Assembly (NCBI RefSeq): GCF_902833085.1
Contig: NZ_CADFEB010000009.1
Location: 248,001-312,000, forward strand
DNA: 64,000 nucleotides
Source: Burkholderia ubonensis
GTDB lineage: Bacteria; Pseudomonadota; Gammaproteobacteria; Burkholderiales; Burkholderiaceae
Reading direction: 5' to 3'
Shown here one piece after another: positions 42,675-51,763 of this stretch. Position numbers and translations under genes: made by a program. Each line of letters opens with the position of its first letter. Position 1 is the first letter of the stretch. The notes below the pieces were generated by a model. The model was not told the DNA's origin, made no database searches, and saw nothing but the letters and a program-made list of their open reading frames with translations.

Positions 42675-43328
42675 ATGTCGATTCGACTAGGAGAAGAAGC
42701 GCCCGATTTCACGGCCGAGACCACCGAGGGCACGATCCGCTTTCACGAGTGGATCGGCGACCACTGGGCGATCCTGTTCTCGCATCCGAAGGATTTCACG
42801 CCGGTATGCACGACCGAACTCGGCTACATGGCCGGGCTCAAGCCGGAATTCGACAAGCGCAACACGAAGATCATCGGGCTCTCGGTCGACCCCGTCAGCG
42901 ATCACCAGCGGTGGGTGAAGGACATCGAGGAGACGCAGGGGCACGCGATCAACTATCCGATGATCGGCGACGACAACCTGGTGGTCGCGAAGCTGTACGA
43001 CATGATCCACCCGAACGCGAGCGGCGGGCCGCGCACCGCGGTCGACAACGCGACGGTGCGCTCGGTGTTCATCATCGGGCCGGACAAGAAGGTCAAGGCG
43101 ATGCTGGTCTACCCGATGAGCGCGGGGCGCAATTTCGACGAGGTGATGCGGCTGCTCGATTCGCTGCAGCTGAATGCGCAGCACACGGTCGCGACGCCGG
43201 TGAACTGGAAGCCGGGCGAGGACGTCATCATCCCGACGTCGGTGTCGGACGACGACGCGAAGAAGAAATACCCGCAGGGCTTCAGGACCCTGAAGCCGTA
43301 TCTGCGGTACGTCACGCAGCCGCGTTGA
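42675..43328 (+). CDS. 1-Cys peroxiredoxin (Prx6-type)
   Basis: A 217-aa protein with the thioredoxin fold; the peroxidatic Cys45 lies in FTPVCTTELGYMAGL. The long C-terminal arm after about residue 170 (NWKPGEDVIIPTSVSDDDAK) and the lack of a paired resolving Cys are typical of Prx6. It reduces H2O2 and organic peroxides. The start is at MSIRLGEE. The next gene, a persulfide dioxygenase-rhodanese, lies 135 bp downstream on the same strand. Confidence 0.93.
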   Translation: MSIRLGEEAPDFTAETTEGTIRFHEWIGDHWAILFSHPKDFTPVCTTELGYMAGLKPEFDKRNTKIIGLSVDPVSDHQRWVKDIEETQGHAINYPMIGDDNLVVAKLYDMIHPNASGGPRTAVDNATVRSVFIIGPDKKVKAMLVYPMSAGRNFDEVMRLLDSLQLNAQHTVATPVNWKPGEDVIIPTSVSDDDAKKKYPQGFRTLKPYLRYVTQPR

Positions 43329-43463
43329 CGGCACGACGGAATGCGGATCGGCTCGCCCTGCGAGGCGGCCGACCGCGCGGGCGGGTGGCACGTAACGCGG
43401 CGCGCAGCGCAGGCCGCGCGGCGCCGGGAAAGGTGGCAGGGCAGGAGGCGGAGCGACATCGTG

Positions 43464-44534
43464 ATGATCTTCCGGCAACTCTTCGATCAACAATCGTCTA
43501 CCTATACGTACCTGCTGGCCGATCGCGCGTCCCGGGAAGCGGTGCTGATCGATCCGGTGTTCGAGCAGGTGCGCCGCGATGCGGCGCTGATCGACGAACT
43601 CGGCCTGCGGCTCGGCGCGACGATCGACACGCACGTGCACGCCGATCACGTGACGGGCGCCTGGCTGCTGAAGCAGCGCACCGGCAGCGCCATCGCCATT
43701 TCCGCGGCGAGCGGCGCGGCGGGCGCGGACCGCTATCTGCGCGACGGCGACCATTGCGCGTTCGGCGCACGCTACCTGACCGTGCGCGCGACGCCGGGCC
43801 ACACGAACGGCTGCATCAGCCTCGTGCTCGACGACGAATCGATGGCGTTCACCGGCGATTGCCTGCTGATCCGCGGCACCGGCCGCACCGATTTCCAGCA
43901 GGGCGACCCGCGCGCGATGTATCGCGCGGTGCACGGCCGGCTCTTCACGCTGCCGGAAAGCTGCCTGCTGTACCCGGCGCACGACTATCGCGGGCTGACC
44001 GTGACGAGCGTCGGCGAGGAGCGGCGCTTCAATCCGCGCCTCGGCGGCGATCTCAGCGAGGACGATTTCGCCGGCTACATGACGAACCTCGGGCTGCCGC
44101 ACCCTCGCCGGATCGATGTCGCGGTGCCCGCGAACCTGAAATGCGGGATCGCGGCGAGCGCGCCGGAGCGGCAGGACGAGCCCGGCTGGGCGCCGCTCGT
44201 CTACACGTTCGCCGGCTTCTGGGAAATCGATCCGCAGTGGCTCGAGGATCATCTGAACGCGGTGCAGGTCGTCGACGTGCGCGAGCCCGCCGAATTCACC
44301 GGGCCGCTCGGGCACATTCCGGACGCGACGCCGATTCCCCTCGGCGAACTGGCCGCGCGCGCGGCCGAGCTCAAGCGCGACCGGCCGATCGTGACCGTGT
44401 GCCGCGCGGGCGGACGGTCCGCGCAGGCGACCGTGATCCTGCGGCAGGCGGGGTTCGACGCGATCGCGAATCTCGGCGGCGGCATGCTGCGCTGGCGCGC
44501 CGACGGGCGTGCGGTCGTGAATGGCCGGCTTTAG
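43464..44534 (+). CDS. Persulfide dioxygenase-rhodanese fusion (ETHE1 type)
   Basis: A 356-aa protein with two domains. Residues 1-240 are an ETHE1-like MBL domain with TIDTHVHADHVTGAWLL (His57/His59/Asp61/His62) and ATPGHTNGCISL; this oxidises glutathione persulfide to sulfite with O2 and Fe(II). Residues ~260-356 are a rhodanese domain with active-site CRAGGRS (Cys313), which moves sulfane sulfur between thiosulfate and glutathione. Burkholderia fusions of this kind (PRF) are known. The start is ATG 43464, though the adjacent GTG 43461 is possible; GGAGG lies just upstream. Confidence 0.93.
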   Translation: MIFRQLFDQQSSTYTYLLADRASREAVLIDPVFEQVRRDAALIDELGLRLGATIDTHVHADHVTGAWLLKQRTGSAIAISAASGAAGADRYLRDGDHCAFGARYLTVRATPGHTNGCISLVLDDESMAFTGDCLLIRGTGRTDFQQGDPRAMYRAVHGRLFTLPESCLLYPAHDYRGLTVTSVGEERRFNPRLGGDLSEDDFAGYMTNLGLPHPRRIDVAVPANLKCGIAASAPERQDEPGWAPLVYTFAGFWEIDPQWLEDHLNAVQVVDVREPAEFTGPLGHIPDATPIPLGELAARAAELKRDRPIVTVCRAGGRSAQATVILRQAGFDAIANLGGGMLRWRADGRAVVNGRL

Positions 44535-44633
44535 CGCCGGCGGCCGCATCGCGGGACGCCGGCGCGAGCGACCGGCAGCGCTCGGTGGTTCGACGTGACA
44601 GCAGCAGCGGCAGCATCGCGAGGCCCGCCCCGA

Positions 44634-45326
44634 TTACAGCGTGTGCCTGGCCGACAGCGCGAGCGTCAGCAGTTCGTCGAACTGCGTGATCAGCTCGAAG
44701 CACAGCAGGAACGCAAGCGTGTACGCCGGCGCCGGAAAGCGCCCGATCAGCCGCAGCACCGGCGGCGCATAGTGCGCGCGGATCACGTCGCGCGTCATCA
44801 GCCACGTGATCGCGACGCCGATCGCGGCGCCCGCCAGCAGGTCGGTCGGATAGTGAAAGCCGAGATACGCGCGCGGCACGCAGATGAACACGATCGTATA
44901 CAGCAGCGCGAGCACGCCGACGCGGCGCGACATCAGGAAGATGCCGGTCGAGATCGCCATCCACAGCATCGCGTGGTCGCTCGGAAACGAACTCCACGTC
45001 TGCAGCGTCGCCGCGCGCAGTTCCGCGGACGGAAAGTGCAGGTGCAGTTCCGGGTTGTAGATCGGCCGCAAGCGGAACGGCAGGGTCTTCGCGAGCAGCC
45101 GGCCGGCCGCGAGCGCGACGAGGCCGCTCGCGATCGTCGCGACGATCATCTCCCGCCGCCGCTCGCTGTGCGGGCCCGGCTGGAACCACAGCCAGCACAG
45201 CACCGGAACGAGCACGAAGCCCTTGAACGTGTACAGGCCGGCGACGACGCGGATTGCATGATTCAGCAGCGGGCTGAGCGTGATCCGGGTGAGGTAGAGC
45301 TGGATGGCGGTATCGAAGCTGTTCAT
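44634..45326 (-). CDS. PAP2-family membrane phosphatase
   Basis: A 230-aa membrane protein with about five to six helices. The three PAP2 motifs are present in order: KTLPFRLRP (around 79-87), SSFPSDHA (His about 118), and RAYLGFHYPTD (His about 158). It would dephosphorylate a lipid phosphate such as phosphatidic acid or undecaprenyl pyrophosphate on the periplasmic side. The start is at MNSFDTAI. The 45327-45550 interval before the MFS terminator is noticeably AT-richer but shows no gene. Confidence 0.88.
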   Translation of the reverse strand: MNSFDTAIQLYLTRITLSPLLNHAIRVVAGLYTFKGFVLVPVLCWLWFQPGPHSERRREMIVATIASGLVALAAGRLLAKTLPFRLRPIYNPELHLHFPSAELRAATLQTWSSFPSDHAMLWMAISTGIFLMSRRVGVLALLYTIVFICVPRAYLGFHYPTDLLAGAAIGVAITWLMTRDVIRAHYAPPVLRLIGRFPAPAYTLAFLLCFELITQFDELLTLALSARHTL

Positions 45327-45550
45327 GTTCTGCGGTTCTCGGCGCAAGCGCCACGGGGTGGCAAGTATGTCCACCCGGAATTGCGAAGAAAATGCGAAAA
45401 AATACCGGGAATCCCCTGATGAAACGGGCTTTCGACAAAGGGGCCGGATGCGGGCTCCTGAAAAAATATTTCGGTGAACTGGAAAAAAATTGAACCGATT
45501 GGTCTGCGCATTGCATTCGCACGTGCGCATCGGGTCGGTCGCACGAAAAT

Positions 45551-45583
45551 AAAAAAGGGCGGGCACGACGTGCGTGCCCGCCC
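45551..45583 (-). terminator. Rho-independent terminator of the MFS gene
   Basis: Perfect 11-bp arms (45557-45567 and 45573-45583) with a 5-nt loop are preceded by six A on the plus strand, so a T-run follows on the minus strand. It lies 40 bp beyond the end of the MFS gene. Confidence 0.92.
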
Positions 45584-45622
45584 GGTGTGCCACGCGCCGG
45601 CCGTGCCGGCGCGCGTGCCGCG

Positions 45623-46858
45623 TCAGCGCCGCCAGATCCGCGTGGCGAGTGCCGCGAGCGACGCCGCGACGGCGAGCGCCAGCACCGCGGTCCAGCCGAA
45701 TTGCGCGAGCAGTTGACTGCCGATTGCCGCGCCGGCCGCCATGCCGATGAACATGCCGACGAACAGCACCGCGTTGAGGCGGCTGCGCGACGCGGGATCG
45801 ATGCGGTACACGATCGACTGGTGCGCGATCAGCGTCGCCTGCACGCCGAGGTCGAAGCCGATCGTGCCCACCGCGAGCAGCGCGAGCTGTGCATGCGCCG
45901 GCAGCAGCGGCGCGAGCCCCATGACCGCGAACGACAGCGTGGCGATGCCGATGCCGATCCGCGTGACCCGCTCCGGCCCATGATGGTCGGCGAGCCGGCC
46001 GGCGACGGGCGCGGCCAGTGCGCCGGCCGCGCCTGCGAGACCGAATGCGCCGGCTGCCGCGCTGCCGAGATGGAACGGCGCGCCGTGCAGCATCACCGCG
46101 AGCGTCGACCAGAACGCGCTGAAGCCGACCGACAGCAGGCCTTGCGCCAGCGCCGCGCGCCGCAGCGCGGGATGGCGGCGCCACAGCTCGCCGAGCGAGC
46201 CCATCAGCGCGCGATACGGCAGGCGCGTCGTCGGTTCGAAGCGCGGCAGGCCGCGCGCAGCCACGACGCCGATCGCCGCGACGCTCGCGGCGGCGATCAC
46301 GAACATCGCGCGCCAGCCGAGGTTCTCGGCGACGAAGCCGCTGACCACCCGCGACAGCAGGATGCCCATCAGCAGGCCGGTCATCACGGTGCCGACCGTC
46401 CGGCCGCGATGCGTGTCGTGCGCGAGCGTGGCCGCAGCCGGCACGACGTCCTGCGCCATCGTCGCGGACAGGCCGATCGCGAAGCTCGCGGCCAGCAGCA
46501 GGCCGATCGACGGCGCGGCCGCGGCCAGCAGCAGCGCGCCCACCAGCGCGGCCGCCTTGGTCACGATCACGCGGCGGCGGTCGAACCGGTCGCCGAGCGG
46601 CGCGAGCAGCAGGATGCCGAGCGCATAGCCGAGCTGCGTCAGCGTCGGCACGAGGCCGACCGCGCGCTCGGACGCGCCGAGATCGGGCCCGAGCACGCCG
46701 AGCATCGGCTGGCTGTAGTAGAGCGGCGCGACCGCGAGGCCGGCCGCGGCGGCGAGCAGCAGCACGAGGCGGCCGTCGAGCGGAGCGGCGGCGGTGGCCG
46801 CGTGCGGCGGGGCAAGCGGCGCGCGGGCCGCGGCGTCGAGGTTCGTCGGGGTGGACAT
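45623..46858 (-). CDS. MFS transporter (YnfM/sugar-efflux type)
   Basis: A 411-aa protein with 12 predicted helices. The loop 2-3 motif LGDRFDRRRVIV is the MFS signature A region (GDRxxRR), and LGYALGILLLAPLGD precedes it. LAVAPLYYSQPMLGVLGPDL is typical of the drug/metabolite exporter subgroup. The start is at MSTPTNL. The divergent LysR gene begins 100 bp away and probably regulates it. The substrate is unknown. Confidence 0.9.
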   Translation of the reverse strand: MSTPTNLDAAARAPLAPPHAATAAAPLDGRLVLLLAAAAGLAVAPLYYSQPMLGVLGPDLGASERAVGLVPTLTQLGYALGILLLAPLGDRFDRRRVIVTKAAALVGALLLAAAAPSIGLLLAASFAIGLSATMAQDVVPAAATLAHDTHRGRTVGTVMTGLLMGILLSRVVSGFVAENLGWRAMFVIAAASVAAIGVVAARGLPRFEPTTRLPYRALMGSLGELWRRHPALRRAALAQGLLSVGFSAFWSTLAVMLHGAPFHLGSAAAGAFGLAGAAGALAAPVAGRLADHHGPERVTRIGIGIATLSFAVMGLAPLLPAHAQLALLAVGTIGFDLGVQATLIAHQSIVYRIDPASRSRLNAVLFVGMFIGMAAGAAIGSQLLAQFGWTAVLALAVAASLAALATRIWRR

Positions 46859-46945
46859 GATGGGCACCTATGTCGGGTGAAGGAATGGACGCGAGTGTGC
46901 CGGCGTGGCGCGAGCGACGGTAGTACCGTGCGGCGCAGATTTGTT

Positions 46946-46960
46946 ATACGCTTGGCGTAT
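46946..46960. promoter_or_regulatory. Inverted repeat at the LysR/MFS divergent region
   Basis: ATACGC-TTG-GCGTAT is a perfect 6-bp-arm inverted repeat that overlaps the assigned LysR start at 46959. It could be the autoregulatory LysR box, in which case translation may begin at a later in-frame ATG (47052). Confidence 0.45.
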
Positions 46961-47942
46961 GAAAGAAAAATCCCATGTCAAGCCCGCTGCTGGCGGGTCT
47001 GCGCGTCACCGCACGGTTCCGGTGGAGGGCGCCGGCTATCGTTTCGAGCTGATGGAAACCTTCGTGCGCATAGTCGAATCGGGCAGCCTGTCGGCCGCCG
47101 CCGCGCAACTGAACACGACCCAGCCGACCATCAGCCGCCGGCTGCAGGCGCTCGAGCGCTCGCTCGGCGTGCGGCTGCTGCAGCGCACCACGCACACGAT
47201 GCGGCTGACCGTCGACGGCGAGCGCTGCTTCAAGCGCGCGAAGGAGCTGCTGGCGAGCTGGGCGTCGTTCGAAGCCGACCTGCGCGGCGCGCAGGAGGAG
47301 CCCGAGGGGCTGCTGCGGGTCGCGGTGCCGCACGCGTTCGGGCAGGAGCGCTTCGTCGGGCCGCTGGCGGGGTTTCTGCGCGACTATCCGCGCGTGTCGG
47401 TGGAGTGGCTGCTGCAGGACGAGGTGCGGGATTTCGTCGGCAGCGGCATCGACTGCGCGATCCAGGTCGGCGAGCCGACCGATCCGGGCGTCGTCGCGAT
47501 CCGGCTGTCGAAGGTGCCGCGCTTCGTGGTCGCCGCGCCGTCGGTGCTGAACGGCGCCCCCGTGCCGGCCGAGCCCGACGCGCTCGCCGCGCTGCCGTGG
47601 CTGTCGCTGAGCACTTACTATCGCAACGAACTGGCGCTCACGCATGCGGTCACGGGCGAGACGCGGCGCATCGCGATCCGGCCGCGCATCAGCACCGCGA
47701 ACCTGTATGCGCTGCGCAGCGCCGCGCTGCTGGGCGTCGGCGCGTGCGTCGGCTCGTCGTGGCTGCTGGCGGACGAACTGGCGCACGGGCGCCTCGTGCA
47801 TCTCGCACCGCAATGGGAGGCCGCGCCGCTGCCGGTTTACCTGACCTATCCGTATGCGCAGTTCTATCCGTCGCGGCTCGTGCGGTTCGCCGCGCTGATG
47901 CGGGAGGCGGTGCCGGGGCTGGTCGAAGGGCACGACGCGTGA
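46959..47942 (+). CDS. LysR-family regulator divergent from the MFS gene
   Basis: A 327-aa protein whose helix-turn-helix (LMETFVRIVESGSLSAAAAQ, TQPTISRRLQALERSLGVRL) begins about residue 31, leaving a 30-residue extension (MKEKSHVKPAAGGSARHRTV) not seen in most LysR proteins. Either the extension is real or the start is the ATG at 47052. The effector domain starts LLRVAVPHAFGQERFVGPLA. The divergent arrangement suggests control of the MFS exporter. Confidence 0.88.
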   Translation: MKEKSHVKPAAGGSARHRTVPVEGAGYRFELMETFVRIVESGSLSAAAAQLNTTQPTISRRLQALERSLGVRLLQRTTHTMRLTVDGERCFKRAKELLASWASFEADLRGAQEEPEGLLRVAVPHAFGQERFVGPLAGFLRDYPRVSVEWLLQDEVRDFVGSGIDCAIQVGEPTDPGVVAIRLSKVPRFVVAAPSVLNGAPVPAEPDALAALPWLSLSTYYRNELALTHAVTGETRRIAIRPRISTANLYALRSAALLGVGACVGSSWLLADELAHGRLVHLAPQWEAAPLPVYLTYPYAQFYPSRLVRFAALMREAVPGLVEGHDA

Positions 47943-47966
47943 CGCGCTCGGCGCGCCCGGCGTGCC

Positions 47967-48695
47967 TTACGCGCCGTAGCAACGCAAACGCGCGAGATCG
48001 ACGACGGTGATCCCGCCGTATTCGAGCCGCACGAGCCCTTCCTTCTGCAGCGTCTTCAGCGACTGGTTCGCGACCTGCCGCGTGATGCCGGACAGCAGGC
48101 CGAGCTCTTCCTGCGTGATGTCGAGATGATCGCCGCCGCCCGGATACAGCACCGGATTGAACAGCGACGCGAGGCAGCGCGCGAGCCGCGGCGTCGCATC
48201 GAGCAGCCGGTCGTATTCGAGCAGCGCCATGAAATGCGACAGCCGTTCGTTGAGCTGACGGACCAGGAAGCGGTTGAACGCGACGCTGTGCTCGACGAGC
48301 CACATGAAGGTCGGCCGGTCCATGAAGGCCATGCGCGTGTCGCGCAGCGCGACGATGTCGTAGCGGCGAGGCTCGTTCTTCAGCACGGTGCCCTCGCCGA
48401 ACCAGCCGCCGGCCGGCACGCCGGTGAACGTGACGCTGCGCCCTTCCGGCGACACCGTGCCGATCTTGATCAGGCCGGTCACGACGCCGGTCCAGCTTTC
48501 GAGCACGGTGTTTTTCGGGCAGATGCACGCGCCGCGCGCGAACGTCTTCTCGACGATGCCCGCGCAGGCGCGCTCCGCCTCGTCGTCGGGCAGCTCGATC
48601 GACCACGCGGCGATATGCGCGAGCCGCGCGCGGCCGATGCCGGGGCGCGCGGGGCCGGCGCCGGGGACGGGCGGCTCAGTCACGCCGGATGCCAT
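47967..48695 (-). CDS. Crp/Fnr-family regulator, last gene of the CoA-transferase operon
   Basis: A 242-aa protein: cyclic-nucleotide-binding-like beta barrel (GVVTGLIKIGTVSPEGRSVT, PAGGWFGEGTVLKNEPRRYD), dimer helix, then Crp-type helix-turn-helix (ITQEELGLLSGITRQVANQS). The Cys spacing of oxygen-sensing FNR is absent, so it is not an Fe-S FNR. Its start overlaps the upstream isomerase by 20 nt, so it is translated with the operon and may sense a product of it. Confidence 0.9.
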   Translation of the reverse strand: MASGVTEPPVPGAGPARPGIGRARLAHIAAWSIELPDDEAERACAGIVEKTFARGACICPKNTVLESWTGVVTGLIKIGTVSPEGRSVTFTGVPAGGWFGEGTVLKNEPRRYDIVALRDTRMAFMDRPTFMWLVEHSVAFNRFLVRQLNERLSHFMALLEYDRLLDATPRLARCLASLFNPVLYPGGGDHLDITQEELGLLSGITRQVANQSLKTLQKEGLVRLEYGGITVVDLARLRCYGA

Positions 48696-49314
48696 CGGGC
48701 AGCGCGCTGATGCGGCGCACTTCGGGCGAATCGAGCCACGCGCGCGACGCGACGCAATCGACGAACATCGCGGTCGCGTCCTCGCCCCAGAACAGGTTGC
48801 CGTCGAGTTCGAACGTCGGCACGCCGAACACGCCGCGCGCGATCGCGTGGTCGGTATGCGCGCGCAGCGTGTCCTTCACTTCCTGCGCCTCGACGGCGGT
48901 CACGCCTTCGGGGAAGCCGACGGCGTCGCACAGCGCGGCGAAGCCTTCCGGCGACGCGACGTCATGCCCGTCGCGCCAGATATGGCGGAAGATGCGCCGG
49001 ATCGCATCGAGCGAGCCGCCCATCGCGATCGCGAGCCGCAGCGGCTTGATCGGATTGAACGGATGCGCGGGCGGCATCCGGTATGCGATGCCGAGCTGCC
49101 CGGCGCGGTAATGCGCGTAGCGGTAGATGAAGCCGCGCTTGGCGGCGATCTCGGTGGGGCCTTTTTGCCCGCAGTGCTTCAGCAACGCGGCGAGCACGAC
49201 GGGGCGCGGCTCGACGCTCAGCGTCCGCGGCAGCCGCTCGAACTGCTCGAGCTGCAGATACGCGAACGGCGAACCGAAATCGAAATACCAGGTGGCGGTT
49301 TGCTTGGGGCTCAT
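48676..49314 (-). CDS. 2-hydroxychromene-2-carboxylate isomerase/DsbA-like protein, copy 1
   Basis: A 212-aa thioredoxin-fold protein. FDFGSPFAYLQLEQF carries the Ser of HCCA isomerases in place of CxxC; GVFGVPTFELDGNLFWGEDA is the cis-Pro region. Such GST-kappa-like enzymes use glutathione to isomerise aromatic catabolic intermediates. Its ATG overlaps the stop of the CoA-transferase B gene (TCAT on the plus strand). It is about 83% identical by hand alignment to the copy at 50974-51612. Confidence 0.85.
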   Translation of the reverse strand: MSPKQTATWYFDFGSPFAYLQLEQFERLPRTLSVEPRPVVLAALLKHCGQKGPTEIAAKRGFIYRYAHYRAGQLGIAYRMPPAHPFNPIKPLRLAIAMGGSLDAIRRIFRHIWRDGHDVASPEGFAALCDAVGFPEGVTAVEAQEVKDTLRAHTDHAIARGVFGVPTFELDGNLFWGEDATAMFVDCVASRAWLDSPEVRRISALPDGIRRD

Positions 49315-50018
49315 CGCGCGAGTCCTTCCGGGGTTGCCGGCGCGGCCTGCGCGTGCCGCGTCGGCGCCAGCGTGAACGGCGCGCCGGTCATGGCGCGGAT
49401 GTCCTCCAGTGTTGCATGCGACAGGATTTCGCGCAGCACCAGGCCGTCGTCCGTCACGTCGAACACCGCATGCTCGGTGACGATCACCTTCACGCAGCCG
49501 CTGCCGGTGAGCGGCAGCGTGCAGCGCGGCAGGATCTTCGGGCGGCCGTGCTTGTCGGTGTGCTGGAGCGCGGCGATCACCTTGCGCGTGCCGTGGCAAA
49601 GGTCCATTGCGCCGCCGATTCCGGGCCACCATTTGCCGTCGCGCCGGCACGCCCAGTTCGCGAGGTTGCCCTGCGCGTCGACCTGCAGCGCGCCGAGGAT
49701 CGTGACGTCGATATAGCCGTTGCGCATCGCGCCGAGCGACGTCGCGAGATCCATCAGCGCCGCGCCGGGCGGCAACGTGATCGGTTCGCAGCCGGCGTTG
49801 GTGACGTCGCTGTCGAGCGCGTCGAGCGACGGCCGGCCGCCGAAGCCGAACGCGCCGTTCTCGGTATGGAAGATCACGCCGGCGTCGGCGTCGAGATAGT
49901 TCGCGGTCAGCGTGGGGATGCCGAGCCCCAGGTTGACGACTTCGCCCGCGCGCAATTCCTGCGCGCAGCGGGCGGCGATGCGTTGCTTCGGATGCGTGGG
50001 CAGCGCGAGGGCGGGCAT
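49311..50018 (-). CDS. CoA-transferase subunit B (3-oxoacid type)
   Basis: A 235-aa protein with VVNLGLGIPTLTANYLDADA near residue 30 and HTENGAFGFGGRP, whose Glu is the catalytic residue of family I CoA-transferases. It pairs with the A subunit 37 bp upstream to move CoA from succinyl-CoA or acetyl-CoA to a 3-oxo acid. The start is at MPALALPTHP. It overlaps the downstream isomerase by 4 nt. The exact substrate is unknown. Confidence 0.92.
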   Translation of the reverse strand: MPALALPTHPKQRIAARCAQELRAGEVVNLGLGIPTLTANYLDADAGVIFHTENGAFGFGGRPSLDALDSDVTNAGCEPITLPPGAALMDLATSLGAMRNGYIDVTILGALQVDAQGNLANWACRRDGKWWPGIGGAMDLCHGTRKVIAALQHTDKHGRPKILPRCTLPLTGSGCVKVIVTEHAVFDVTDDGLVLREILSHATLEDIRAMTGAPFTLAPTRHAQAAPATPEGLAR

Positions 50019-50055
50019 GGCAGTCTCCTTCATGGCGGGTGCGGGGGCGCGTCGA

Positions 50056-50829
50056 TCAGGCGTGCGCTGCGTCGTCGGCGGTCGGCAGCCGGCCGAGCTT
50101 CGTCCATTGCCGGCGGTACAGCGCGTGCTGCTCGTCGAGCGTCAGCCCCTGCACGACCGCATCGACGAACACGCCGGGACAACCGACCCGCTCGGGCGGA
50201 ATCGCGCCGACCTCGACGATCTCGTTGACTTCGACGATCGTGTAGCGGCCCGCCATCGCGATGTCGCGCTGGTTCTGCAGCGACGTGCCGCGAAACTCGA
50301 CGTTGCCGAACGTGTCGGCGCGCCAGCCCTTGATGATCGACACGTCCGCGGTGAGCGGCGGCTCGACGAAGCACGTGCGGCCGTCGATCTCGATCTTCCG
50401 CTTGGGCGCATCGAGGGCGGGGAACATGCCCGGCTGGTCGAGGATGCCGACGCCGACCGGCACGAGCACGCCGCCCAGGCCCATCGCGCCGGCGCGCACC
50501 TTCTCGGCCCAGGTGCCCATCGGGAAGAACTCCGTCACGCGCACCGTGTCGGTCAGGTACGCGTGCGTCGATTCGTCGGTCGTGCCGACGTGCGTGCCGA
50601 TGAATTCGGCGAGCTGGCCGGACGCGAACAGCTGTGCCTTGAGGAAGCCGCCGCGCAGGCCGGGCGTGTTGGCGATCAGCGTCAGTCCGTTCACGTCGCG
50701 ACGCAGCAATGCGTCGATGCAGACGGCGGCTTCGCCTGCGCCGACGAATTCGCCGAGCATCAGGCGGCTGCCGGAGTGCACGTGCGACAGCGCGTCGTCG
50801 ACCGGTCTCACCTTGTTTGCGTAGCGCAT
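50056..50829 (-). CDS. CoA-transferase subunit A (3-oxoacid type)
   Basis: A 257-aa protein: LMLGEFVGAGEAAVCIDALL is the glycine-rich CoA-binding start, then FLKAQLFASGQLAEFIGTHV and LVPVGVGILDQPGMFPALDA. It pairs with the following B subunit. The start at MRYANKVRP follows GGAGGAGACG. The upstream isomerase copy 2 ends 144 bp before this start on the same strand, so all five genes from 51612 to 47967 may be one transcript. Confidence 0.92.
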   Translation of the reverse strand: MRYANKVRPVDDALSHVHSGSRLMLGEFVGAGEAAVCIDALLRRDVNGLTLIANTPGLRGGFLKAQLFASGQLAEFIGTHVGTTDESTHAYLTDTVRVTEFFPMGTWAEKVRAGAMGLGGVLVPVGVGILDQPGMFPALDAPKRKIEIDGRTCFVEPPLTADVSIIKGWRADTFGNVEFRGTSLQNQRDIAMAGRYTIVEVNEIVEVGAIPPERVGCPGVFVDAVVQGLTLDEQHALYRRQWTKLGRLPTADDAAHA

Positions 50830-50973
50830 CGGCGTCTCCTCCCGGGTTGTGATGCCGCGAGTGTAGGCGGCGCGGCGGGCGGAAGTTGTCTTGTGGATGA
50901 CAATTGCGGCGCCGGTTTGGCCGGCGCGCGGCGGAATCGGGCGGACGTCGCGAAGCACGTCCGGCCCGCGGGC

Positions 50974-51612
50974 TCAACTGCGCCGGATGCCGTCCGGCAA
51001 CGCGCTGATGCGCTGCACTTCGGGCGAGTCGAGCCACGCGCGCGACGCGACGCAATCGACGAACATCGCGGTCGCATCCTCGCCCCAGAACAGTTCGCCA
51101 TCCCATTCGAACGTCGGCACGCCGAACACGCCGTGCGCGATCGCGTGGTCGGTATGCGCGCGCAGCGCGTCTTTCACGTCCTGCGCATCGACGGCGCTTA
51201 CGCCTTCGGGGAAGCCGACGGCGTCGCACAGCGCGGCGAAGCCTTCCGGCGACGCGACGTCATGCCCGTCGCACCAGATGTACCGGAAGATGCGCCGGAT
51301 CACGTCGAGCGAGCCGCCCATCGCGATCGCGAGGCGCAGCGGGCGGATCGGATTGAACGGATGCGCGGGCGGCATCCGGAACGGGATGCCGAGCTTGTCG
51401 GCGCGATACTGCGCGTGACGATAGGTGAACACGCGCTTCGCCGCGATCTCGGCGGGCGCCTTTTGGCCCCAGTGCGCGAGCAGCGCGCCGAGCACGATCG
51501 GGCGCGGCTCGATGGTCAGCGTCGGCGGCAGGCGCTCGAACTGTTCCAGTTGCAGATAGGCGAACGGCGAAACGAAATCGAAATACCACGTTGCGGTGGT
51601 CACGGTGCTCAT
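50974..51612 (-). CDS. 2-hydroxychromene-2-carboxylate isomerase/DsbA-like protein, copy 2
   Basis: A 212-aa paralogue of the gene at 48676, with FDFVSPFAYLQLEQFERLP and the same C-terminal block (GEDATAMFVDCVASRAWLDS). Differences cluster in the N-terminal half; the last ~90 residues and the DNA encoding them are almost identical, which suggests a recent duplication or gene conversion. It lies first in the apparent operon. The catalytic Ser is kept. What each copy acts on is unknown. Confidence 0.85.
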   Translation of the reverse strand: MSTVTTATWYFDFVSPFAYLQLEQFERLPPTLTIEPRPIVLGALLAHWGQKAPAEIAAKRVFTYRHAQYRADKLGIPFRMPPAHPFNPIRPLRLAIAMGGSLDVIRRIFRYIWCDGHDVASPEGFAALCDAVGFPEGVSAVDAQDVKDALRAHTDHAIAHGVFGVPTFEWDGELFWGEDATAMFVDCVASRAWLDSPEVQRISALPDGIRRS

Positions 51613-51763
51613 TTCGGGTGCTCTCCGAAGCATGTGCGGGGGTGGCCGCCGGTGACGACGGCGCGAAGGCACGGCGTGTCGAGGCGGTCGCGGATGCGAG
51701 CCAGTGTCGCATGGGGGCGGGTTTCGCGCAGCGCCTGCCGCGCGCGGCGTTCGACCGTCACCC

